DNA of 64,000 nt from OPU3-GD-OMZ sp001901525 (lineage in GTDB: Bacteria > Pseudomonadota > Gammaproteobacteria > Methylococcales > Methylomonadaceae). Shown piece by piece: positions 18,103 through 27,475 of this stretch (positions are counted from its first letter, which is position 1; the number at the start of each line of letters is the position of its first letter). Where the stretch lies: positions 62,001-126,000 of the forward strand of contig CAXCEI010000001.1 in assembly GCA_963981505.1 (NCBI GenBank), read 5' to 3'. A program made the position numbers and the translations under genes. The notes under the pieces were generated by a model. That model worked only from the letters and a program-made list of their open reading frames with translations. It was not told the DNA's origin and did no database searches.

Positions 18103-18657
18103 TTACTGCTGATACTGTAACAATTGATAACGCACATCACCGGCTTGCTTATCTTTCAATAATTGCCAGTTATCAGGCATATCTGTCAAAACCCAAGACC
18201 GTTCCGCTTCGATATAAATTTTAGCGTGATCCGCTAACCATGCCCCCGCCGCCAGTGCCTGACAAGTGACTTCAGCGAGACCCTGCGCAAAGGGCGGGTC
18301 TAAAAAAACTAAATCAAATGTCTCATTCTCTCTTTTCAAAAACTGTTGAACATCCATCTCAATAACTCGCAATTTCTGTGCCGATAATTGCGCTTTATTC
18401 GCTCTCAAACTCTGACAAGCACCGGCATCTTTCTCTACCTGAGTAACACTTTTTGCACCCCGTGATAAAGCTTCAATACCCAACGCCCCACTCCCTGCAA
18501 ACAAGTCCAAACAGCGACTGCCAACCACATCATACTGCAACCAATTAAATAAAGTTTCCCGAATACGGACCGGTGTGGGTCTTAATCCCGGAGTATCAGT
18601 AAACGTTAAGATGCGACTACGCCACTGACCGCCAATCACTCTGAGCTTATTTGCCAT
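18103..18657 (-). CDS. rsmD: 16S rRNA (guanine-966-N2)-methyltransferase
   Basis: This 184-residue enzyme methylates N2 of G966 in 16S rRNA. The N-terminal LRVIGGQWRSR and RPTPVRIRETLFNWL segments, the SAM motif DLFAGSGALGIEALSRGA and the catalytic DPPF are all present. It overlaps the upstream M16 peptidase gene by 11 bases, so it is part of the same operon. Confidence 0.96.
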   Translation of the reverse strand: MANKLRVIGGQWRSRILTFTDTPGLRPTPVRIRETLFNWLQYDVVGSRCLDLFAGSGALGIEALSRGAKSVTQVEKDAGACQSLRANKAQLSAQKLRVIEMDVQQFLKRENETFDLVFLDPPFAQGLAEVTCQALAAGAWLADHAKIYIEAERSWVLTDMPDNWQLLKDKQAGDVRYQLLQYQQ

Positions 18658-19969
18658 TTTCTGACACCTTATTTCCGACTGTGACGGTTGTTAGCCCTTC
18701 AGGCACAATACGACGCTCAAAGGCTTCTTTAATTTTCGCCCTCGTGACCGCTAAAACTTTTTCAGAATATAAGGTCAAATAATTCAACGGCAAATGATGA
18801 AAAGCAATCATTGAAACATATTTCAACAATTTCTTATTGGTATCAAATCGCATGGCAAAACCACCCGTTATATTTTTCTTTGCCGCTGTCAATTCAGCAT
18901 CGGAAGGCCCCCGTAGCACAAAATCCTCCAACGTTTTATGCATGACTGTCAGGGCTTCACTGAGTTGATCATTTCGAGTCTGCGCACCCATAATAAAAGG
19001 CCCTTTTCTAGTCATCGGCGAAAAATAACTATAGGCACTGTAAGCTAGCCCTCTTTTTTCACGTACTTCTTCAAATAAAATTGAAACCAGACTCGCTCCT
19101 CCCAAAATATGATTGCCAACCACAAGCGGAAAATAATCCGCATCATTTCGATCAATCCCAAGCAACCCAGACAATACATGAGTCTGCTTGGAAGGGTAGT
19201 TAATATGAATATTCTGCCCGGGTTGTGCAATCGCCTGTGGCAACTCGGGTGCTTTATCACCACGATTGATCTTGGCTATTAATTGTTCCGCAATTTTGCG
19301 CGCATGATCTTGAGTCACATCACCCACAATCACAATGGTCGCATTCTCAGACACATACCATTTCTGATGGAATGCTTTAACATGATCAAGCTGTATTTTA
19401 GAAACCGTTGTTATTTCACCCAAGCTCGGATGTCCATAGGGATGCTGGCCGTATAACGCCTTATAGAAGGATAATTTTGCTAAAGCACCGGGTGATTCTT
19501 CACGCTGTTTTAAAGCGGTTAACACTCTGTTCTTTTCACGATCAAAATCACCGCTGTTAAACGTGGGTTGGGTTAACAACAACCCCATTGTATCCAATGC
19601 AGGGTTGAGTAATTCCAGAGTACTTAATGAACGTAAATCCAACCACACCATGTCAACAGAAACACCGGTACTAAATACGGCACCCACACGTTCAAACTGC
19701 GCCGCTATCTCATCTGCATTAAAAGCACCCGCTCCAGTCTCCAACATCTGTGCTGTTAATGAGGCGAGTCCTAATCTTTCTTCTCCTGGATCACGCGCGC
19801 TACCAGCATCAAACATCACCCTGACATCGACTAAAGGCAAGCCTTCCGTCTTAACAAAAAAAACAGCTGTGTCTGTAGTCGTCCGCCATTGTTCAATAGT
19901 CACTCCGGCCCGCAATGATGAGCATAAAATAACACCCAAGAAGAACACTATAAATCGTTTAGTGACCAT
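18647..19969 (-). CDS. M16 family peptidase-like protein, probably non-catalytic subunit
   Basis: This 440-residue protein has an N-terminal hydrophobic signal-like segment and the M16 peptidase fold. At the position where active members have HxxEH it reads SLTAQMLETGAG, so both zinc-binding histidines are missing; it is probably the structural partner of the zinc-binding protein encoded just upstream. Segments such as RGLAYSAYSYFSP and GAQTRNDQ resemble the substrate-binding half of the family. A good AGGAG precedes the start. It overlaps both neighbouring genes by 11 bases. A periplasmic or envelope location is inferred from the signal sequence. Confidence 0.9.
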   Translation of the reverse strand: MVTKRFIVFFLGVILCSSLRAGVTIEQWRTTTDTAVFFVKTEGLPLVDVRVMFDAGSARDPGEERLGLASLTAQMLETGAGAFNADEIAAQFERVGAVFSTGVSVDMVWLDLRSLSTLELLNPALDTMGLLLTQPTFNSGDFDREKNRVLTALKQREESPGALAKLSFYKALYGQHPYGHPSLGEITTVSKIQLDHVKAFHQKWYVSENATIVIVGDVTQDHARKIAEQLIAKINRGDKAPELPQAIAQPGQNIHINYPSKQTHVLSGLLGIDRNDADYFPLVVGNHILGGASLVSILFEEVREKRGLAYSAYSYFSPMTRKGPFIMGAQTRNDQLSEALTVMHKTLEDFVLRGPSDAELTAAKKNITGGFAMRFDTNKKLLKYVSMIAFHHLPLNYLTLYSEKVLAVTRAKIKEAFERRIVPEGLTTVTVGNKVSENGK

Positions 19970-21392
19970 AATTAGCTCCTTTTAGTTCATGAGTTCCTAC
20001 TAGTGAAACTAAGGCTTGCGGCTCTAAAACCGCAATATTCAAATGCCCATCAATCAAATATTTTTTGGCAACAGCCTGAATTTGTTCCGCTGTTATTTTA
20101 TTAATCTGCTCAACATACTCACCCATTTTAGGCCATCCTAATCCCACCATTTCAAAAATCCCTAGTAACATCCCTTGGTAAAACATTGAATCATGCTCAT
20201 AAACTGACTGGGCTAAAACCTGTGCTTTTACACGAGACAACTCATCAGGCATCACTAATTCATTTTTTAGTCGCATCACTTCTTCTTTAATTGCCGTTTC
20301 TATCGTGGCGGCTGAAACCCCCTCAACCGGCGTTGCTGACAAGGTCAATAAGCTAGATAACCGGGCTGACAAGTCATAGCCCGCACTTGCTGAAACGGCT
20401 ATTTGCCGCCCCCGAACCAATTGTTTCGAAAATCGAGCACTATTCCCACCGTCCAAAATACCGGCTAATACTTCCAATGCATAAGCCTCTTGCTCATTAT
20501 CGATGGTATTCAATACCGGAACTTTATAAGCCATAAAAATAAACGGTAATTTAGCCGGCAACTTAACTGTCATTCTACGAACACCCTTTTGAGGCATTTC
20601 AGTACGTGGCTTGGCGTCAACTAAGACACTCGGTTCCAATACACCAAAATATTTCTTAGCTAACCGGAAAACATTATCAGGATCAATATCACCAACCACA
20701 ACCAATGTGGCATTATTGGGTGCATACCAACGCTCATACCATGCTTGTAAATCAGTAACCTTATAATTCTCAATATCTGCAGGCCAGCCAATCACAGGGT
20801 TTTTATACGGGCTATTGGTATAGGCCATTGCCATCAGGTATTCATACATTTTTGCCTGTGGATTATCTTCAGTACGCTTACGCCGTTCCTCAAGAACCAC
20901 CTGCAATTCTTTAGTTAATTCTTCGTCTAAAAGATGTAAATTCCGCATTCGATCAGCTTCCATTTCAAAACTAATCGCTAAACGTGATTTATCTAAAGTT
21001 TGAAAATACGCGGTGTAATCTCGATTGGTAAAAGCATTCTCATTACCTCCATTTTCAGCAATGATTCTAGAAAATTCACCGGGTGCATATTTATCTGTCC
21101 CCTTAAACATCATATGCTCTAACATATGAGAAATACCCGTTATACCGCCGTATTCATAACTGGAACCCACCTTATACCAAACTTGCGAAACCACGACAGG
21201 TGATCGATGATCCTCCTTGACTAAAATTTTTAAACCATTCGCTAACTTAAACTCATGGACTGATAAAGATTGTCCGTAACTCGGTGTTGAAAAAGCCACT
21301 GCGACCAACAACAACCAAATAGCTGCCCCCCGAAGCCGTTGTTGGTGGTACAATCGAACTATATTGCTTAACATTTTATTAAATTTTGGCAC
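19959..21392 (-). CDS. M16 family zinc peptidase, catalytic subunit
   Basis: This 477-residue protease has an N-terminal membrane or signal segment (about 18-38) and the inverted zinc motif HMLEHMMFKGT with the downstream glutamate in the ENAFTNRDYTAYF to EMEADRM region. It forms a pair with the next gene, which lacks the zinc motif. The start is a GTG with AGGAG eight bases upstream. The M16-M16-rsmD-coaD order is known from many gammaproteobacteria. The substrate is unknown; these pairs are usually called zinc proteases or processing peptidases. Confidence 0.92.
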   Translation of the reverse strand: MPKFNKMLSNIVRLYHQQRLRGAAIWLLLVAVAFSTPSYGQSLSVHEFKLANGLKILVKEDHRSPVVVSQVWYKVGSSYEYGGITGISHMLEHMMFKGTDKYAPGEFSRIIAENGGNENAFTNRDYTAYFQTLDKSRLAISFEMEADRMRNLHLLDEELTKELQVVLEERRKRTEDNPQAKMYEYLMAMAYTNSPYKNPVIGWPADIENYKVTDLQAWYERWYAPNNATLVVVGDIDPDNVFRLAKKYFGVLEPSVLVDAKPRTEMPQKGVRRMTVKLPAKLPFIFMAYKVPVLNTIDNEQEAYALEVLAGILDGGNSARFSKQLVRGRQIAVSASAGYDLSARLSSLLTLSATPVEGVSAATIETAIKEEVMRLKNELVMPDELSRVKAQVLAQSVYEHDSMFYQGMLLGIFEMVGLGWPKMGEYVEQINKITAEQIQAVAKKYLIDGHLNIAVLEPQALVSLVGTHELKGANYGH

Positions 21393-21504
21393 CTAAATAA
21401 CTCCTAAAAATATAACATTCAATTAAACCTTCCAACGTAAAAAAAGACTACTCACACCCTCTATTTTATACGATACCTTTAAAATTGATACTCAACTTTA
21501 ATTT

Positions 21505-22386
21505 ATGTCAGCCATACCTATACGACCGTCTTGGAAAAACTATTTAGCCCTTTGTAAGCCCAAGGTCGTAGCACTGATTATTTTTACAGCGGTTGTCGGT
21601 ATGTTCTTAGCTAGCCCCGGCTTTCCACCGTTACAGCCACTCCTGTTCGGCACCTTAGGCATCGGTTTAGCAGCAGCATCAGCGGCAGCGATCAACCACT
21701 TTCTTGATCAAAAAGCCGATGCCAAAATGGCCCGAACACAAGACCGCCCATTGCCACAAGGCGACATGAGCGCCCAAAATGTTATTAGCTTTGCCATTTC
21801 ATTGGGTGTTATAGCCATGTTAATTCTGGTTCTATGGGTCAATTACTTAACCGCCACACTCACCTTTCTTTCCCTGATTGGTTATGCCATTATCTATACG
21901 GTCTACCTCAAACACGCAACCCCGCAAAATATTGTCATTGGTGGCGCTGCAGGAGCTGCGCCCCCTGTCCTTGGCTGGTGTGCTGTGACCAATACCATTC
22001 ATCCCTACGCTCTACTCTTATTTCTGATTATCTTTATTTGGACACCGCCCCATTTTTGGGCTTTAGCCATTGCAAAAAGGGAAGAATACGCTAAAGCATC
22101 AATCCCTATGCTACCGGTCACGCACGGTGCTGAATACACCCGGCTACAAGTATTGCTGTACACTATTTTGCTGCTTATCGTTACCCTGCTACCCTACCTA
22201 ACCGGCATGAGTGGCTTAATCTATTTAGCCACAGTCATCCCTTTAAACCTTGGCTTTCTTTATTTCGCGATTCAAATGATCATTACGAAAGAAGACCGTA
22301 TCGCTATGAAAACCTTTGGCTTCTCAATTATTTATCTCACCAGTATTTTTTCAACCTTATTAATTGATCATTACTTTCCATTTTAA
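21505..22386 (+). CDS. cyoE: Protoheme IX farnesyltransferase (heme O synthase)
   Basis: This 293-residue integral membrane prenyltransferase converts heme b to heme o for terminal oxidases. The conserved polyprenyl-binding block NHFLDQKADAKMARTQDRPLP (in part) is present near residue 70, with the YTVYLKHATPQNIVIGG loop and PHFWALAI near the middle. About nine hydrophobic segments fit the UbiA-type fold. No cytochrome oxidase subunit genes accompany it, so its operon link to an oxidase is lost or lies elsewhere. It diverges from the M16 peptidase operon. Confidence 0.95.
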   Translation: MSAIPIRPSWKNYLALCKPKVVALIIFTAVVGMFLASPGFPPLQPLLFGTLGIGLAAASAAAINHFLDQKADAKMARTQDRPLPQGDMSAQNVISFAISLGVIAMLILVLWVNYLTATLTFLSLIGYAIIYTVYLKHATPQNIVIGGAAGAAPPVLGWCAVTNTIHPYALLLFLIIFIWTPPHFWALAIAKREEYAKASIPMLPVTHGAEYTRLQVLLYTILLLIVTLLPYLTGMSGLIYLATVIPLNLGFLYFAIQMIITKEDRIAMKTFGFSIIYLTSIFSTLLIDHYFPF

Positions 22387-22461
22387 AAAATCTACGAGAA
22401 CCTTTTTAAAATACGGTAAAATTAATCGATTCCCTAGTTAAAATAACCACAATTAAAACTT

Positions 22462-22941
22462 ATGAAAATAACAGAAAATAGCGTAGTGTCAATACTTTAC
22501 AAGCTCAGCAATGATGCCGGTACGATTCTTGATCAATCTACTGAGGATAACCCATTAATTTACTTACATGGTCAAGGTAATATTGTCATCGGACTCGAAA
22601 ATGCATTAACTGGAAAAACTATAGGCGATACTTTAGATATTACCGTTACACCCGATGAAGGTTATGGCAACCGGGAAGATTATATGGTTGAAACCGTCAA
22701 CCGCAGCATGTTTGAAGGCCTCGACGAGATCAGTATTGGCAAACAATTTCATGCCGAAGGAAATACCGGACCGGTTGTAGTAACCGTTACCAAAATTGAA
22801 GGTGATGAGATCACCATTGATGGCAATCATCCTTTAGCCGGTGAAAACTTAAATTTCGCTATAGAAGTTCTCGCTATCAGAGAAGCCACAGAAGATGAAT
22901 TAACACACGGCCATATTCATGGACCGGGCTGTCAACACTAA
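22462..22941 (+). CDS. slyD: FKBP-type peptidyl-prolyl isomerase, SlyD-like
   Basis: This 159-residue protein has a split FKBP domain with an inserted chaperone flap, as in SlyD: the N-terminal VVSILYKLSNDAGTILDQS, the PLIYLHGQGNIVIGLENAL segment and the DEGYGNR strand before the insert. The C-terminus is a short histidine-containing tail (HGHIHGPGCQH), a weaker version of the metal-binding tail of E. coli SlyD. It probably acts as a cytoplasmic folding factor with some metal affinity. Confidence 0.93.
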   Translation: MKITENSVVSILYKLSNDAGTILDQSTEDNPLIYLHGQGNIVIGLENALTGKTIGDTLDITVTPDEGYGNREDYMVETVNRSMFEGLDEISIGKQFHAEGNTGPVVVTVTKIEGDEITIDGNHPLAGENLNFAIEVLAIREATEDELTHGHIHGPGCQH

Positions 22942-23055
22942 ACAATTTCACTATCATTACGTTACATAACATCCACGTCTTTATATACGTCAACGCTCAG
23001 GAAAAAACTCAACGTTGCTATGACTTACACCCTCAATATTTAAGGATTACTTACC

Positions 23056-23370
23056 ATGTCATCGTTTAATAACGTCACTATCATTAAAAAAGCCAACGTT
23101 TATTTTAACGGTCAGGTTTCTAGCCGAACCATCCAATTCAGTGACGGCTCAGAAAAAACACTCGGTTTCATGCTGCCGGGAGAGTACCAATTCAATACGG
23201 CCAGCAAAGAACTGATGGAAATACTGGCTGGCGAATTATCTCTCCTTCTCCCTGATACTGATAATTGGAAAACCATTAAAGCCGGCGAATCATTTGAAGT
23301 TCCTGGTGATTCTCACTTCACTGTCAAAGTCATTGAAAACTGTGATTATTGCTGTTCTTTTTTAACCTAA
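23056..23370 (+). CDS. ppnP: Pyrimidine/purine nucleoside phosphorylase PpnP
   Basis: This 104-residue cupin-fold protein belongs to the PpnP (YaiE, formerly DUF1255) family, which phosphorolyses several nucleosides. The VYFNGQVSSRTIQF start, the LGFMLPGEYQFNT segment and the GESFEVPGDSHF strand are typical. An AAGGA ribosome binding site precedes the ATG. The stretch after it, up to 23545, has a small hairpin (CCCTA-CGC-TAGGG, 23406-23418) but no T tract, and I see no gene in it. Confidence 0.92.
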   Translation: MSSFNNVTIIKKANVYFNGQVSSRTIQFSDGSEKTLGFMLPGEYQFNTASKELMEILAGELSLLLPDTDNWKTIKAGESFEVPGDSHFTVKVIENCDYCCSFLT

Positions 23371-23545
23371 TTGCCAGAAAAGCATGGTCAGCCCCCTACT
23401 TTTTTCCCTACGCTAGGGAGGCAATGACACACACCCACACGGTGAAACCGCACCCTTAGCACAACCGTTTATCTGCCTTGTTCATTGAATAACCAAGTTT
23501 TACCCCTATCCTTAACACATTCTCAATAATCTCAAAGGATAGGCC

Positions 23546-25249
23546 ATGGTGTCAAAATTGGCGAAACGTTTAATTATTTCAATATGTGTCATTATCATAT
23601 TTATTCTTTTCTTAACCAATTTGAGACATTATCTTTCTGCTAAGAAAGACCTAGACCTATTATCCCTCGATACCAACCAACCGCTAAACAGCCACCTCAT
23701 TTATTCTACGATTCAGGATATATCCAACCTTTTGACCTATAACATTATTTGCGCAGCCACAGCGATTTTCCTAATGATCATTCTGATCAATATGACCCGA
23801 CTTAGAAAAACTTTTGCGTTACGTAACGATGAATTAACTCAGGAAATCTGCCAAAAAGAAATAACATTAAGACAATTAAAACAAAAAACACATCTTGATT
23901 CGATCACGCAGTCACTTAACCGCGCCGGCTTACAAAAGTTCTTAACCCATATTATTCATAACAAAGATCAAGGCGTACTTGTCGCCCTCGGCATTCTAAA
24001 TTACAAACAAATTCTTAATGTTTTTGGCTTTACAACCAGTGAAAAAGTACTCATTGAATTTACCAACAGAATTTCCAAAATCATACCCAACGCAACGGGT
24101 ATCAGCCGTTTAGATTGCGGTACCTTTTCTGTATTTTTAAAAAATATTTCAATCGAGCACGCCACCATACTTTTTACCAACAATATCGCTAACTTTGAAA
24201 TGATCATTGATACTGAATCCGGGCCCATTCAAATCCAATGTGCCATCGGACTAATGCATACCAATGATCTTCCTAAAACCGCTTACCTCATTGAAAAAAC
24301 ACAAACATATAGTTCAGATTCCCCAAGTTCCGGACACATACTCAACCAACAACAAGTCAATAAGTTCTTACACCATCTTATTCATATTCTTAATCTAGCC
24401 CAAGAAAAACCTTCAACTAAAATAGCAACCTACAAAAATTATTTTAAGAGCGAACATTTAAAAGTCAGCACCCTTCGCACCGAAATGATTGAAGCACTTA
24501 CTCGTGATGAATTCTCATTACGTTACCAACCCCAATTCAACCTTGACGGCTCATCCATACTGGGAGTAGAAATATTATTACGCTGGTGTAAAGGTAGTCA
24601 ACATTGCATCACGACCCAGCAAGTTGTCGATGAACTTGAGCAAAGCGGCAACATCATCTCAGTAGGCGCCTGGGTTCTTTTACAAGCTTGCCAGCAAGCT
24701 AGCAAATGGCTAGAAAGTAACCCCCCATTACTTAAAACCATTTCCGTCAATGCCTCAGCGACTCAGATTATTGATGGTGTTCTGGTTAGGCAAGTCACCG
24801 AAGCTCTTAACATTACTGGACTTCCCGCTCATTTCCTTGAAATTGAACTGACTGAATCGGTATTAATTAAAGATGAAATTAATGCGCTTGAAACACTCAC
24901 TACACTACAAGAAATGGGCGTTAAGATTGCTTTAGACGATTTTGGTAAAGGTTATGCCTCTATCGATTACCTGAGAAAATTTCACTTTGATACCATAAAA
25001 ATAGACCAATCGTTTACCGACCAAATTGACTCCAACACGGATCACATTGCCATTCTCTGTGCCATACTTGATTTCCTAAAATCATTACAGTATAAAAATA
25101 TTGTACTTGAAGGCGTAGACTCTGATTTCAAACTAAAAAAATTAAGAGAATTAGATTACCCAATCCGAATACAAGGTTACGTTTTTAGTAAACCCCTGAA
25201 ACCCTCTGAGTTCGAGCATCTTGCTTACCGTAACCTATCCCTCAGCTAA
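23546..25249 (+). CDS. Membrane protein with degenerate GGDEF and variant EAL domain
   Basis: This 567-residue protein has two N-terminal membrane segments (about 8-28 and 70-90) enclosing a short periplasmic part, then a GGDEF-like domain and an EAL domain. The GGDEF site is destroyed (DCGTF at 190-194), so no cyclase activity is expected. The EAL motif reads EIL (342-344), but the other residues expected for c-di-GMP hydrolysis remain: the glutamate of ELTES, the DD of LDDFGKGYAS, the lysine of IKIDQSF, and the glutamate of LEGVDS. It may be a c-di-GMP phosphodiesterase or a LapD-like receptor. A good AAGGA site sets the start. It lies 119 bases before a second c-di-GMP gene. Confidence 0.88.
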   Translation: MVSKLAKRLIISICVIIIFILFLTNLRHYLSAKKDLDLLSLDTNQPLNSHLIYSTIQDISNLLTYNIICAATAIFLMIILINMTRLRKTFALRNDELTQEICQKEITLRQLKQKTHLDSITQSLNRAGLQKFLTHIIHNKDQGVLVALGILNYKQILNVFGFTTSEKVLIEFTNRISKIIPNATGISRLDCGTFSVFLKNISIEHATILFTNNIANFEMIIDTESGPIQIQCAIGLMHTNDLPKTAYLIEKTQTYSSDSPSSGHILNQQQVNKFLHHLIHILNLAQEKPSTKIATYKNYFKSEHLKVSTLRTEMIEALTRDEFSLRYQPQFNLDGSSILGVEILLRWCKGSQHCITTQQVVDELEQSGNIISVGAWVLLQACQQASKWLESNPPLLKTISVNASATQIIDGVLVRQVTEALNITGLPAHFLEIELTESVLIKDEINALETLTTLQEMGVKIALDDFGKGYASIDYLRKFHFDTIKIDQSFTDQIDSNTDHIAILCAILDFLKSLQYKNIVLEGVDSDFKLKKLRELDYPIRIQGYVFSKPLKPSEFEHLAYRNLSLS

Positions 25250-25368
25250 AAAAACTTAAACGTCATTTAAATTTACTATCCTCGCAGGGCACTGTTGACA
25301 AAGAATCGCAATGAACTAATCTTTCATTTGGCTTATGAATTACATGCCTAAAACAATAGCAGGGGTCC

Positions 25369-27432
25369 ATGATGACTGAATGGCTGAAGTCCTTTTCTTC
25401 CTCATCTTTTATGCCACATGCACAATGTTTCTTGTGGCAAGAAGATTTAATAGCGCTGTACGTAATTAGCGACAGTCTAATTGTTCTTGCCTATGTCATT
25501 ATTCCCTGTGCTATAGTCCGTTTTTTACGAGCCAGACATGATATCCCTGTTAATAAAGTAGTTATGCTCTTTGCGGCATTTATTCTATTGTGCGGCACTA
25601 CTCATTTTCTCAGTATTATTACCCTTTGGTACCCTATCTATTGGCTTTCAGGGTTAGTCAAAGCACTCACGGGTGTTATCTCACTCATGACGGCTTATAT
25701 CACCTGGCAGCTAGTACCTAAATTAATTATCAAACCCAACCTGTTAAAAAACCACTTTGCAATCCATCACGCTTATGCTGACTCAGTAAAACATTCGCCT
25801 AACGCGGTAATTTACACCGATTGCAACGGTAACATCATTTACAACAACCCAGCAGCTTTGCAACAAGGTCAAGCAACAATGCTGGGTCAAGAAGCCTTTT
25901 TCTTTAACGAAGAAAAAACAGGCATAACCTTATTTAAAGACATTTGGCGCCAGCTAAACGACCACAAGGCTTGGCAAGGTGACATATCTCATTCAAATGA
26001 GAGACTGAAGCAATATTTTCATTACACGATAACACCGTTAACAGCAACTACCCCCGAGGGATTAGAAGAAATACAATATTCCTCGGTCGCCATTGATATC
26101 ACACGACGCGTGGAGGCTGAAGACCTTAATCAGTTGTTAGTAAGAACAGACTCATTAACTCAATTACCTAACCGGGTAACTTTTCGAGAACAAATTAACT
26201 GCGCGATTAAAGTCGCCAAAGAAAAAAACACTCAATTTGCTATTTTATACATTGATATCGATCGATTTAAAGCGATTAACGATAATTTTGGCCACCATAT
26301 TGGCGACCTTCTACTCAAAATGGTCTCTAAACGCATACAATCATCTATTCGTACAAGTGATATCTTCGCACGCCTGAGTGGCGATGAATTCTGTGTATTG
26401 CTCACGCCTTGGCTCACTCAAAATAATATTGAAGATGTTATTGACAAAATAAAATTCCAGCTAAAAAATCCAATCCTACTCCCGGAAGAAAAGTTAAGCA
26501 TTCAAGTCTCTATCAGTATTGGCATTGCGTTCTACCCCGAACATGGCGAAACTTACGACGCATTAGTACAACACAGCGATACGGCGATGTACCATGTTAA
26601 AAACACCGGTCGTAATAGTTACGCCTTCTGTTCGCTAGAGCTAGTCGAGAAAAACCGCAGAAAACAAGAAATAAGCATAGCACTCCAAGAAGCCATTAAA
26701 CACGATCAATTAACCCTGGTTTTTCAACCTAAAGCGAATATATCAACTCAGGAAATATCAGGCTTTGAGGCACTGCTACGTTGGAAGCACCCCGGATTGG
26801 GTGCTATAGCACCCGCGGAGTTCATTCCGGTTGCCGAACACTCCGGCTTTATTCAGGATCTTGGCGTCTGGACTTTGCGAAAAGCCTGTGAGCAACTAAA
26901 TATCTGGCAAAACCAAACAGATCACCCATATACCCTTGCTATTAACATTTCAGCACACCAATTGCATCAAGAATCATTTGTGCAATCCACCTCTGACATC
27001 ATTGAGGCGGCAGGCGTCAACCCAGCATTACTGGAGTTTGAAATCACCGAAAGTATCTTTATAGATCAGCCCTTATTAATACGAGAAAAAATAATAGCAC
27101 TCAAAAAGAAAGGCATTAAATTTAGCCTCGATGACTACGGTACCGGCTATGCGTCGTTGAGTCTGTTGACTCAACTTCCCATCAATATTTTAAAAATTGA
27201 TATGTCATTCATTCACAGCATGATCAATAACCAAACGCATCGCATTATCATTGAAAACACTATAACCATGGCACAGGCACTGAAAATAAAAGTCATTGCT
27301 GAAGGGGTTGAAACAGTTCAGCAATTAGAACTCTTAAAAACTTATCACTGTAATGAATTACAAGGGAATCTACTCTCACCACCACTTTCTTCCCAAGAAA
27401 TAGCTAATAATTACTACACTACATCCTCTTAG
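25369..27432 (+). CDS. Ethylene-receptor-type membrane sensor with PAS, GGDEF and EAL domains
   Basis: This protein has up to 687 residues; the second ATG, at 25372, is better spaced from AGGGG. Residues 27-120 form three membrane helices that match the ethylene-binding domain of plant ETR1 with a constant offset of ten: D35, Y42, I45, P46, I72, C75 and H79 correspond to ETR1 D25, Y32, I35, P36, I62, C65 and H69, including the copper ligands Cys and His in LCGTTHF. A PAS domain follows (about 137-245), then a GGDEF domain with SGDEF (337-341) and an EAL domain with intact EAL (467-469), LDDYGTGYAS (587-596) and AEGVET (644-649). It is probably a bifunctional or switchable c-di-GMP enzyme controlled by a copper-bound ligand such as ethylene. 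Ligand identity is inferred, not shown. Confidence 0.9.
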   Translation: MMTEWLKSFSSSSFMPHAQCFLWQEDLIALYVISDSLIVLAYVIIPCAIVRFLRARHDIPVNKVVMLFAAFILLCGTTHFLSIITLWYPIYWLSGLVKALTGVISLMTAYITWQLVPKLIIKPNLLKNHFAIHHAYADSVKHSPNAVIYTDCNGNIIYNNPAALQQGQATMLGQEAFFFNEEKTGITLFKDIWRQLNDHKAWQGDISHSNERLKQYFHYTITPLTATTPEGLEEIQYSSVAIDITRRVEAEDLNQLLVRTDSLTQLPNRVTFREQINCAIKVAKEKNTQFAILYIDIDRFKAINDNFGHHIGDLLLKMVSKRIQSSIRTSDIFARLSGDEFCVLLTPWLTQNNIEDVIDKIKFQLKNPILLPEEKLSIQVSISIGIAFYPEHGETYDALVQHSDTAMYHVKNTGRNSYAFCSLELVEKNRRKQEISIALQEAIKHDQLTLVFQPKANISTQEISGFEALLRWKHPGLGAIAPAEFIPVAEHSGFIQDLGVWTLRKACEQLNIWQNQTDHPYTLAINISAHQLHQESFVQSTSDIIEAAGVNPALLEFEITESIFIDQPLLIREKIIALKKKGIKFSLDDYGTGYASLSLLTQLPINILKIDMSFIHSMINNQTHRIIIENTITMAQALKIKVIAEGVETVQQLELLKTYHCNELQGNLLSPPLSSQEIANNYYTTSS

Positions 27433-27475
27433 CTATAGGTTGGATCAGTCATAAGTAAATAAGACCTTATCCTTT

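Noticed and set aside
23371..23545. Possible c-di-GMP riboswitch ahead of the GGDEF/EAL gene
   Set aside because: Only a short CCCTA-CGC-TAGGG hairpin and a GGT-GAA-ACC mini-stem are present; the conserved blocks of GEMM-I or GEMM-II are missing.
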